14,027 bases of DNA, taken from positions 1 to 14,027 of the forward strand of contig DASPUU010000088.1 in assembly GCA_035622755.1 (NCBI GenBank). Direction: 5' to 3'. Made by a program: the position numbers and the translations under genes. How positions within the stretch are numbered: position 1 is the stretch's first letter; each line of letters opens with the position of its first letter. The stretch is from JADGRA01 sp035622755. Lineage in GTDB: Bacteria > Myxococcota > Myxococcia > Myxococcales > Myxococcaceae. The notes beneath the pieces are model-generated. The model searched no databases and was not told where the DNA came from. It saw nothing but the letters and a program-made list of their open reading frames with translations. Below are positions 1 through 7,096 of this stretch, piece after piece.

Positions 1-1
1 C

Positions 2-82
2 GACACGAAGGTCATGGTCGAGCACCTGGAGCGGACCTGGGCGGCGCTGCGGCCGCCCTTCGACCGGGCGCTCGCCGGCTGA
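2..82 (+). CDS. C-terminal end of an unidentified gene (partial)
   Basis: An open frame enters from the left edge and stops at a TGA 6 bases before the lapB start. Only 26 residues are visible; they read DTKVMVEHLERTWAAL and then a proline-containing tail ending RALAG. The stretch looks like an amphipathic terminal helix, with codon use like the genes downstream. The close spacing suggests it is the upstream member of the lapB operon. I cannot assign a family from so short a piece. Confidence is in its being coding, not in any function. Confidence 0.6.
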   Translation, partial: DTKVMVEHLERTWAALRPPFDRALAG

Positions 83-88
83 ACGCGC

Positions 89-1261
89 GTGCTCTCCGAC
101 TCCACGCTGGTCGTGCTCCTGGCCGCGGTCGCGGCCGCGGCGCTGGCGGCGCTGGTGCTCACGCTCCTGCGCAAGCAGAGGACCGAGGACGCCTCGAGGG
201 CCTACCTGGCCGGCGTGCGCTACGTGCTCTCCGACGAGCCGGAGGCCGCCTTCGCCGAGCTGTGGCGCGCGGCCCGGATGAACACCGCCACCTACGACAC
301 CTACTTCGCCCTGGCCGCGCTCATGCGCCGGAAGGGCGAGCTGGCCTGGGCCATCCAGCTCGCCGAGAACATGCTCAAGAAGCCGGCGCTGCCTGCCCCG
401 GTGCGCCGGAGGGCGCAGCTCGAGCTCGCCCTCGATTACCGGCGCTCCGGCCTCCAGGACCGGGCCCGGGAGACGTTCGAGAAGCTCCTCGCCGCGCACC
501 CGGGCGATGCCGAGGCGCTCCTCGCCTACCGCCGTCTGCTCGAGGAGCTGCGGGACTGGCCGCGCGCGGTCGAGGTCCAGGAGCGCCTCCTGGCGGCCGA
601 GGGGAAGGGCGGGGGCGTGCTGGCGCACCTGCTCTCCGAGCTGGCCGCCGCCACCCTGGCCCGCGACGCGGCCGAGGCCCGCAGCCTGGCGGATCGCGCC
701 GCCGCGCTGGACGAGGGCTCCGCCCATCCCCGGGTGGAGCAGGCGAGGGCGGCCCTGGCCCAGGGGGACCGCGCCGGCGCGCAGGCCGCAATGCGCGAGG
801 CCCTCGGGCGCGAGCCGGAGCTCGCTCCGGGGCCGGGTCTGCTGCTCCTCGACGCCGGACTCTCCGCCGACGCCGCCGCGGTCTGGTTCGGCGAGCAGGC
901 CGGCCGGACGTCGGGAGCGGCCGGGCCCTTCGCCCTGGCGCGGGCCGAGGCCCTGGTCCGCGGCGGGATGGCCGACCAGGCGGTGGCCGCGCTGCAGCGG
1001 CTCCTGCACGAGGAGCCCGGCTTTCTCGAGGCCCAGCGCGCGCTCGGAGAGCTGCTCCTGGCGCGCGGTCCGGCGGAATCGGTGCGCGACGCCTACCGGG
1101 ATGTCCTCCGGACGCTGGGCGAGCCGGTGCTGGCCTTCGTCTGCCGCGGCTGCCAGGCCAAGTTCCAGGCGTTCTCCTTTCGCTGCCCGGGCTGCGGCGC
1201 CTGGGACCAGCTCGCGCGTGCGCCGTCCCAGGAATTTGACCGGGCCGGAGCCCGGGCATAA
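89..1261 (+). CDS. lapB: LapB (YciM)-like TPR protein with C-terminal zinc ribbon, LPS assembly regulator
   Basis: LapB is an inner-membrane-anchored cytoplasmic protein. In enterobacteria it hands LpxC to the FtsH protease and so limits lipid A synthesis. The 390-residue product has the family layout and length (E. coli LapB is 389). There is one N-terminal membrane helix (about residues 5-27), then a long helical region of TPR-like repeats (about 35-340). A rubredoxin-type metal knuckle closes the protein, with cysteines at 352, 355, 366 and 369 in the same C-x2-C-x10-C-x2-C spacing as E. coli. The start is the GTG at 89, which keeps the whole membrane helix; no Shine-Dalgarno is evident, so coupling to the gene ending 6 bases upstream is likely. 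LapA, its usual partner gene, is not next to it. Family assignment is strong. The LpxC-control role in this organism is inferred. Confidence 0.85.
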   Translation: MLSDSTLVVLLAAVAAAALAALVLTLLRKQRTEDASRAYLAGVRYVLSDEPEAAFAELWRAARMNTATYDTYFALAALMRRKGELAWAIQLAENMLKKPALPAPVRRRAQLELALDYRRSGLQDRARETFEKLLAAHPGDAEALLAYRRLLEELRDWPRAVEVQERLLAAEGKGGGVLAHLLSELAAATLARDAAEARSLADRAAALDEGSAHPRVEQARAALAQGDRAGAQAAMREALGREPELAPGPGLLLLDAGLSADAAAVWFGEQAGRTSGAAGPFALARAEALVRGGMADQAVAALQRLLHEEPGFLEAQRALGELLLARGPAESVRDAYRDVLRTLGEPVLAFVCRGCQAKFQAFSFRCPGCGAWDQLARAPSQEFDRAGARA

Positions 1262-1294
1262 GCCACCCGGGGGAAGCGGCGAGAAGCCTCGGCC

Positions 1295-1987
1295 ATGCGC
1301 GATTCGCACCGGATGAAGGAGAAGTACGACCTCTCCCTCGACAGCCGGCAGGTGGTCAGCCTGCTCGTCGCCGGCATCGTGGTCGTGGGGGCGGTCTTCG
1401 TGCTCGGCGTGGTGGTCGGGAAGAAGCTCGCCTCGAGCCAGAGGACGGACCGGGCCCCGGACCTGCTCTCCGCGCTGGACCAGAAGTCGGCCGCCCTGGA
1501 GCGCGCCCGCGCCGCCCCGCCGCTCACCTTCCAGGAGGAGCTGGTGGCCGACGCCGGGAGCCCCGCCCGTCCGGCGGCCCCGGCTCCGCTTGCCAAGCCG
1601 GTCGCCAAGGCCGAGCCTCCCAAGGCGGTGGCCGAGAAGAAGCCGGACCTTCCGGCCCGCCCGGCGGACGCCGGCACGGTGGCCACCCGCGTCACCTCGC
1701 CCACCCCGGAGGCGAAGCCGGCCAAGCCGGCGGAGTCCGGGCATCCCGCCGGGCCGTGGACGCTGCAGATCGGCGCCAGCCAGAACCGCGAGGATGCCGA
1801 GCGGATGGCTTCCCGCTTGCGCGAGAAGGGCTACGCGCCTTACATCGTCACCGCCGAGGTGCCGGGGAAGGGCACCTTCTACCGGGTGCGGATGGGGAGC
1901 TTCGCCACGCGCGAGGCGGCCGGCCGCTACCTGGAGGATTTCCGGCGGGAGACGAAGAGCGAGGCGTTCGTGGCCTCGACCAGGTGA
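1295..1987 (+). CDS. SPOR-domain membrane protein
   Basis: The 230-residue protein has a short charged cytoplasmic N-terminus and one membrane helix (about 20-42). A long Pro/Ala/Lys-rich linker follows (about 85-153), then a C-terminal SPOR domain (about 154-228, starting PWTLQIGASQNREDAE and containing the YRVRMGSF core). SPOR domains bind denuded glycan strands of septal peptidoglycan, and proteins of this shape (FtsN, DedD, DamX types) act at the division site. The linker would span the periplasm. Two starts are possible: ATG 1295 and ATG 1313 (residue 7). I use the first because the stretch between them is coherent, but neither has a well-placed ribosome site. It lies 33 bases after lapB and 13 before the cupin gene, so it is probably co-transcribed with both. 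The domain call is firm; the exact division role is not known. Confidence 0.85.
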   Translation: MRDSHRMKEKYDLSLDSRQVVSLLVAGIVVVGAVFVLGVVVGKKLASSQRTDRAPDLLSALDQKSAALERARAAPPLTFQEELVADAGSPARPAAPAPLAKPVAKAEPPKAVAEKKPDLPARPADAGTVATRVTSPTPEAKPAKPAESGHPAGPWTLQIGASQNREDAERMASRLREKGYAPYIVTAEVPGKGTFYRVRMGSFATREAAGRYLEDFRRETKSEAFVASTR

Positions 1988-2000
1988 GCCAGGGCGGACG

Positions 2001-2363
2001 ATGAACCAGCCGAAGCGGGTGGAAAAGCCGTGGGGGCACGAGCTGATCTGGGCCCACACCGACCGCTACTGCGGCAAGCTGCTCCACATCCGGGCCGGTC
2101 ACCGCCTCTCGCTCCAGTACCACCACCGGAAGGACGAGACGATCCACGTCCAGTCGGGGACCCTGCTCCTCGTCGTCGACGAGGGCGCGGGGCTGGTGGA
2201 GAAGACGCTCCGGCCGGGGGAGAGCTACCACATCCGCCCGCTGACCAAGCACCGGATGGTGGGCGTCACCGACTGCGACGTGCTCGAGGTGAGCACGCCG
2301 GAGCTGGACGACGTGGTGCGGCTCGAGGATGCCTACGGCCGCGCCGGGACCAGCGCCCCCTGA
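2001..2363 (+). CDS. Small cupin of the mannose-6-phosphate isomerase type
   Basis: A 120-residue single-domain cupin closely resembling the C-terminal isomerase domain of type II phosphomannose isomerases (AlgA/ManC type). It begins with the typical VEKPWGHE stretch and carries SLQYHHRKDE followed by PLTKHRM. Q39, H41, E46 and H84 fit the metal-binding set of the family. The end (DDVVRLEDAYGR) is also characteristic. Stand-alone versions may interconvert fructose-6-phosphate and mannose-6-phosphate, feeding GDP-mannose for surface polysaccharides, but some small cupins of this type bind other sugars. The ATG at 2001 follows an AGGGCGG stretch (1991-1997). It is the last gene of the lapB-SPOR group and faces the lipoprotein gene tail to tail with 13 bases between. 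The fold is firm; the substrate is inferred. Confidence 0.8.
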   Translation: MNQPKRVEKPWGHELIWAHTDRYCGKLLHIRAGHRLSLQYHHRKDETIHVQSGTLLLVVDEGAGLVEKTLRPGESYHIRPLTKHRMVGVTDCDVLEVSTPELDDVVRLEDAYGRAGTSAP

Positions 2364-2376
2364 CGCTCGGCGCCGA

Positions 2377-3027
2377 CTACTTGCTCGGAGAGGGCGTGGT
2401 CGCGGGCGGCGGCGTGTTCGAGGTCACCGACTCCGGCGAGCGCGTCCACCGGTCGACGTTGCCGTCTCCGTCCAGGTCCTCACCGATGCGGTCGATCTGG
2501 CCGTTCTCCCAGTACTCCCAGTAGTCCACCCGGCCGGTCCCCTTGGTGTCGCGCTCCTTCCGGACCAGCTGGCCCCTCTCGTAGAAGAGCCAGGTGTCGA
2601 CCTTGCCGTCCCCGTTCAGGTCGCGCTCCTTGCGCACCACCTGGCCCTTCTCGAAGAAGATCGTCTCGTCGACCTTGCCGTCGAAGTCCAGGTCGAGCTG
2701 CTCGCGCACCTTCTCCCCCTTGTCGTCGTACCAGTAGACGGCGTCGACCTTGCCGTCGAAGTTGAGGTCCATCTCCTTGCGGCTGAGGCGCTCCACCGGC
2801 TTGCCGTCGGCGTCCTTGACGGTGACGAAGTAATCCCACACGTCCGGCTTGCCGTCCCGGTTGAGGTCGTACTGGACGACCTTCTCGTCCCCGCGCTTCT
2901 CGAGGTGGATGTCCGGGGCCCCGGTCTGGGCCTGGGCGTGGGAGTCAGGCTGGACGGCCTTGTTCCCGCCGCACGCCGCGAGCGCCGCCGCGGCGATGAA
3001 TGGACCGATGCTGCGCCGTGTGCTCAC
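2377..3027 (-). CDS. Lipoprotein with six EF-hand-like DxDxDG repeats
   Basis: A 216-residue predicted lipoprotein. The signal peptide (residues 1-18) ends in the lipobox LAAC, so C19 would be lipidated. Glycine at the next position does not suggest inner-membrane retention, so an outer-membrane or surface location is likely. After a short linker come six loops of the form D-x-[ND]-x-D-G-x-x-D beginning at residues 54, 87, 112, 136, 160 and 184, each followed by an aromatic-rich strand and a charged turn such as FEKGQVVRKERD. The last four intervals are 25, 24, 24 and 24 residues. Loop 5 has lost the third acid (T164). The tail (200-216) is Thr/Pro/Ser-rich. I chose GTG 3027 over an upstream ATG at 3078 because a GGAGGT site sits 5 bases before it and the signal peptide then begins correctly. 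Calcium binding is inferred from the loops; the function is unknown. Confidence 0.85.
   Translation of the reverse strand: MSTRRSIGPFIAAAALAACGGNKAVQPDSHAQAQTGAPDIHLEKRGDEKVVQYDLNRDGKPDVWDYFVTVKDADGKPVERLSRKEMDLNFDGKVDAVYWYDDKGEKVREQLDLDFDGKVDETIFFEKGQVVRKERDLNGDGKVDTWLFYERGQLVRKERDTKGTGRVDYWEYWENGQIDRIGEDLDGDGNVDRWTRSPESVTSNTPPPATTPSPSK
2455..2856 (-). repeat. 72-base coding repeat array within the lipoprotein gene
   Basis: The 12-base word gaccttgccgtc, encoding the DGKVD core on the minus strand, recurs at 2599, 2671 and 2746. Diverged copies stand at 2455 (one mismatch), 2527 (strongly diverged) and 2845. Spacings from left to right are 72, 72, 72, 75 and 99 bases, all multiples of three. 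This is internal duplication of the protein's calcium-loop unit and not a mobile or CRISPR repeat. The near-identity of the units at 2599 and 2671 suggests recent duplication or homogenisation. Confidence 0.85.
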
Positions 3028-3096
3028 CTTCGACCTCCAGCGGCCGCCCGGACCCTGGCTCTCCGGGCGACCCTTCATGTAGCTTCACCTACGTCC
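3028..3096. promoter_or_regulatory. Divergent promoter/operator region between lipoprotein and RHH regulator genes
   Basis: These 69 bases must hold the start signals for both the minus-strand lipoprotein and the plus-strand regulator operon. Two dyads are visible. One is a perfect 8-base inverted repeat, cgcccgga (3045-3052) and tccgggcg (3062-3069), with a 9-base loop. The other is a 6-base imperfect one, atgtag (3077-3082) and ctacgt (3089-3094), ending two bases before the regulator's ATG. On the minus strand a gctaca element (3078-3083) lies 18 bases downstream of a ttgcgc inside the regulator gene; this is only a weak promoter candidate. No convincing promoter is visible on the plus strand. 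Confidence 0.45.
3033..3038 (-). promoter_or_regulatory. Ribosome binding site deciding the lipoprotein start
   Basis: Read on the minus strand this is GGAGGT, a near-perfect anti-16S match, 5 bases before the GTG at 3027. It decides the start in favour of the 216-residue lipoprotein and against a 233-residue version that would place 17 charged residues before the signal peptide. Confidence 0.8.
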
Positions 3097-3278
3097 ATGC
3101 CGCGCAAGAAGCTCTCCACCACCATCTACATTACGCCGGAGCAGAGCGAGTTGCTCAAGCTGCTGAATCAGAAGACGAAAGTTCCGGTGGCGGAGTACAT
3201 CCGCCAGGGGATCGACCTGGTGCTGGACAAGTACCGCTCGCACCTGCCCGGGCAGTCCTCGTTCGACGAGTTGCGCCG

Positions 3279-3282
<4 letters not shown>
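3097..3282 (+). CDS. Ribbon-helix-helix (CopG/Arc-like) DNA-binding protein
   Basis: A 61-residue protein with the layout of a minimal ribbon-helix-helix repressor. A basic N-terminus (PRKK) leads into a beta strand STTIYI (about 7-12). Helix A covers about 13-27 (TPEQSELLKLLNQKT), and helix B about 30-46 begins VPVAEYIRQGIDLVL. Such proteins dimerise, and the paired strands read DNA bases in the major groove. The ATG at 3097 gives a protein matching the family from its first residue; no strong ribosome site precedes it. Its TGA overlaps the GTG of the UDP-glucuronate decarboxylase gene by 4 bases, so the two are translationally coupled. That makes autoregulation of the nucleotide-sugar operon, and perhaps of the divergent lipoprotein, a reasonable inference. 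No toxin gene is adjacent, so an antitoxin role is unlikely. Confidence 0.85.
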
Positions 3283-4288
<1,006 letters not shown>

Positions 4289-4292
<4 letters not shown>

Positions 4293-5218
4293 AGGTGCTG
4301 GTCACGGGCGGCGCGGGCTTCATCGGCTCGCACGTCTGTGAAACGCTGCTCGCCGCCGGGCACCGGGTGCTTGCCCTGGACAATCTCTCCACCGGACGCC
4401 GCGAGAACCTCCCCGCGGGCGTCCCGCTGGTGGTGGCCGACATCCGCAGCCCGCAGGCCAGCGCCCTCATCGGCGACGAGCGGCCCGACGCGCTCTGTCA
4501 CCTGGCGGCCCAGATGGATGTCCGGAGGAGCGTGGCCGAGCCGGGCTTCGATGCCGAGCAGAACATCCTCGGGCTGCTCAACCTGCTCGAGGCGTCCCGG
4601 CGGGCCGGGGTGGCCCGGGTGGTGTTCAGCTCCACCGGTGGGGCCATCTACGGCGAGCAGGAGGCCTTCCCCGCGCCCGAGACGCACCCCACGCGGCCGG
4701 TGTCCCCCTACGGGGTGTCGAAGGCGGCGGGAGAGCTCTACCTCGGGTACTACCGCGCCCAGTGGGGCCTCCGCTCGGTGTCGCTGCGCTACGCCAACGT
4801 CTACGGGCCGCGCCAGAACCCGCACGGCGAGGCGGGGGTGGTGGCCATCTTCAGCGAGCGCCTCGTCCGCGGCCAGCCGTGCACCATCTTCGGAACCGGC
4901 CGCCAGACGCGCGACTTCGTCTACGGGCCGGACGTGGCGCGCGCCAACCTGCTCGCCCTGGAGCGCGACGCGGAGGGACCGCTCAACATCGGCACCGGCG
5001 TGGAAACGGACGTGAATGCGCTCTACGCGCACCTGGCCCGGGCCGCCGGCGACCCGGATCGCCCACCCCGCCGCGCCGAGGCCAAGCCGGGCGAGCAGCT
5101 GCGCTCGTCGGTCGACCCGGGCCGGGCGGCGCGGGTCCTCGGCTGGACCCCGACGGTGTCCCTCGCCCAGGGGCTGGAGGCCACCGTGGCCTGGTTCCGG
5201 GAGCGAGCGCGCGGCTGA
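4289..5218 (+). CDS. GalE-like NAD-dependent UDP-sugar 4-epimerase
   Basis: A 309-residue extended SDR starting KVLVTGGAGFIGSH, with the G-x2-G-x2-G motif at 7-13, the SST of the active site at 114-116 and the catalytic Y141-x3-K145 (SPYGVSKAAGE). The stretches LRYANVYGPRQNPHGEAGVV and PLNIGTG are typical of short bacterial UDP-glucose/UDP-GlcNAc 4-epimerases. The start is a TTG overlapping the previous stop as TTGA, which gives the canonical MKVLVTGGAGFIG beginning; no ATG or GTG upstream fits. Partnered with the UDP-xylose synthase, it could provide epimerised sugars (UDP-galactose, or UDP-arabinose from UDP-xylose) for one glycan pathway. That pairing is inferred from context; the exact substrate cannot be read from sequence alone. 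Confidence 0.85.
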
Positions 5219-5230
5219 GCCGGCCCCCGG

Positions 5231-5260
5231 TTGGACGGCGGCCCCCCCTGGTGTGCTAGG
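5231..5260 (+). promoter_or_regulatory. Candidate promoter for lepA-lepB
   Basis: In the 66-base gap after the epimerase gene, TTGGAC (5231-5236) is followed after 18 bases by GCTAGG (5255-5260). This resembles the TTGAC / GCTA type of promoter used by several high-GC proteobacteria. A transcript would start near 5267 and leave a leader of about 18 bases. No Shine-Dalgarno is visible before the lepA ATG. Confidence 0.45.
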
Positions 5261-5284
5261 TGACCGCCCGCCGCCGGCCGTCCC

Positions 5285-7096
5285 ATGCCGCCCGAGAACG
5301 CTCACCTCCGGAACTTCTGCATCATCGCCCACATCGACCATGGCAAGTCGACGCTGGCCGACCGGCTGCTCGAGGTCACCGGCACGCTGAGCAAGCGGGA
5401 GGCGCAGGACCAGTTCCTGGACAACATGGAGCTGGAGCGCGAACGGGGCATCACCATCAAGGCGCAGTCGGTGCGGATGAACTACACCGCCCGGGACGGG
5501 AAGACCTACGTCCTCAACCTCATCGACACGCCGGGGCACGTGGACTTCGCCTACGAGGTGAGCCGGTCCCTGTCCGCCTGCGAGGGCGCCCTCCTGGTGG
5601 TCGATGCCAGCCAGGGCGTGGAGGCGCAGACGCTGGCCAACGTCTACATGGCGCTGGACCACGGGCTGGAGGTCATCCCGGTGATCAACAAGATCGACCT
5701 CCCCTCGGCGGACGTGGAGCGGACCCGGGCGGAGATCGAGGACGTCATCGGCATCGACGCCTCGGCGGCGGTCCCGGCGAGCGCCAAGGAGGGGACGGGC
5801 ATCGAGGAGATCCTCGAAGCGGTGGTCCACCGGGTCCCCCCGCCCCGGGGAGATCCGGCCGCGCCGCTCAAGGCGCTGGTCTTCGACAGCTGGTACGACA
5901 GCTACCGGGGGGTGGTGATGCTGGTGCGGGTCCTGGAGGGCACGCTCCGGAACAAGCAGTCCATCCTCCTGTTCAGCAACCGCAAGACGTTCGAGGTCCA
6001 GGAGCTCGGGGTGTTCAGTCCCTTCAGCCAGCCGGTGGCCCAGCTCCAGGCGGGGGAGGTGGGGATCCTCATCGCCGGGGTGAAGGAGATCCACGACGCC
6101 AAGGTCGGTGACACGGTGACCGAGGCGGCCCGGCCCTGTGCCGAGCCGTTCCCCGGCTTCCAGGAAGTGAAGCCGATGGTCTTCAGCGGCATCTTCCCCG
6201 TCGATGCCGCTGACTACGAATCGCTCCGCGACGCGCTGGAGAAGCTCCGGCTCAACGATTCGGCCTTCACCTACGAGCCGGAGACCTCCACCGCGCTCGG
6301 CTTCGGGTTTCGCTGCGGCTACCTCGGGCTCTTGCACATGGAGATCGTCCAGGAGCGGCTGGAGCGCGAGTACTCCCTGAGCCTGATCACCACCGCCCCG
6401 TCGGTGGTCTACCGGGTCTTCACCCACCAGGGGGAACAGCTCCAGGTGGACAACCCGGCGCGCCTCCCCCCCGTCCAGCACATCGAGCATCTGGAAGAGC
6501 CGGTGCTCACCTGCCACATCCACGTGCCGGACGACTACCTGGGCGGCGTGCTCAAGCTCTGCCAGGAGCGCCGCGGCGTGCAGAGGGACATCAAGTACCT
6601 GGGCAGCTCGGGGAAGCGGGTCCAGGTGACCTACGCCATGCCGCTGGCCGAGGTGGTCTTCGACTTCTTCGACAAGCTGAAGAGCATCAGCCGGGGCTAC
6701 GCGTCCCTGGACTACGAGCTGGCCGGCTATCAGCCGGCGGACCTGGTCAAGCTGGACATCCTCATCAACGGGGACGCGGTGGACGCCCTGAGCGTCATCG
6801 TCCACCGCGACCGCGCCTACCAGCGCGGCCGCGAGGTGTGCGCCAAGCTGAAGCAGGTCATCCCCAAGCAGATGTACGAGGTGGCCATCCAGGCGGCCAT
6901 CGGAAGCCGGGTCATTGCCCGGGAGACCATCTCCGCGATGCGCAAGAACGTGCTCGCCAAATGCTACGGTGGCGACATCACCCGCAAGCGCAAGCTTCTG
7001 GAAAAGCAGAAGGAGGGAAAGAAGCGCATGAAGCAGGTGGGGAGCGTCGAGATTCCACAGGAGGCCTTCCTGGCCGTGCTGCGGACGGAGACATGA
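5285..7096 (+). CDS. lepA: Elongation factor 4 (LepA), ribosome back-translocase GTPase
   Basis: LepA/EF4 is a translational GTPase that binds ribosomes and acts on stalled or mis-translocated complexes and on initiation and biogenesis. The 603-residue length matches the family (about 600). GTPase motifs in order are AHIDHGKST (15-23), RGITIKAQ (54-61), DTPGHVDF (81-88), NKIDLP (135-140) and SAKEGTG. Downstream lie the EF-G-like domains and the LepA-specific C-terminal domain, ending in the conserved KLLEKQKEGKKRMKQVGSVE stretch. The protein is complete and shows no missing motif residues. The ATG at 5285 lacks a clear ribosome site. Its stop overlaps the lepB start as ATGA, the classic lepA-lepB arrangement that couples the two products. 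Confidence 0.97.
   Translation: MPPENAHLRNFCIIAHIDHGKSTLADRLLEVTGTLSKREAQDQFLDNMELERERGITIKAQSVRMNYTARDGKTYVLNLIDTPGHVDFAYEVSRSLSACEGALLVVDASQGVEAQTLANVYMALDHGLEVIPVINKIDLPSADVERTRAEIEDVIGIDASAAVPASAKEGTGIEEILEAVVHRVPPPRGDPAAPLKALVFDSWYDSYRGVVMLVRVLEGTLRNKQSILLFSNRKTFEVQELGVFSPFSQPVAQLQAGEVGILIAGVKEIHDAKVGDTVTEAARPCAEPFPGFQEVKPMVFSGIFPVDAADYESLRDALEKLRLNDSAFTYEPETSTALGFGFRCGYLGLLHMEIVQERLEREYSLSLITTAPSVVYRVFTHQGEQLQVDNPARLPPVQHIEHLEEPVLTCHIHVPDDYLGGVLKLCQERRGVQRDIKYLGSSGKRVQVTYAMPLAEVVFDFFDKLKSISRGYASLDYELAGYQPADLVKLDILINGDAVDALSVIVHRDRAYQRGREVCAKLKQVIPKQMYEVAIQAAIGSRVIARETISAMRKNVLAKCYGGDITRKRKLLEKQKEGKKRMKQVGSVEIPQEAFLAVLRTET

Noticed and set aside
2455..2856. Regular short repeats as a CRISPR array or mobile repeat
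   Set aside because: All spacings are multiples of three, the frame stays open and the repeats encode the same protein unit, so this is a coding repeat.
3028..3078. An upstream ATG at 3078 as the lipoprotein start
   Set aside because: It would add 17 charged residues before the signal peptide, while GTG 3027 has a GGAGGT site at ideal spacing.
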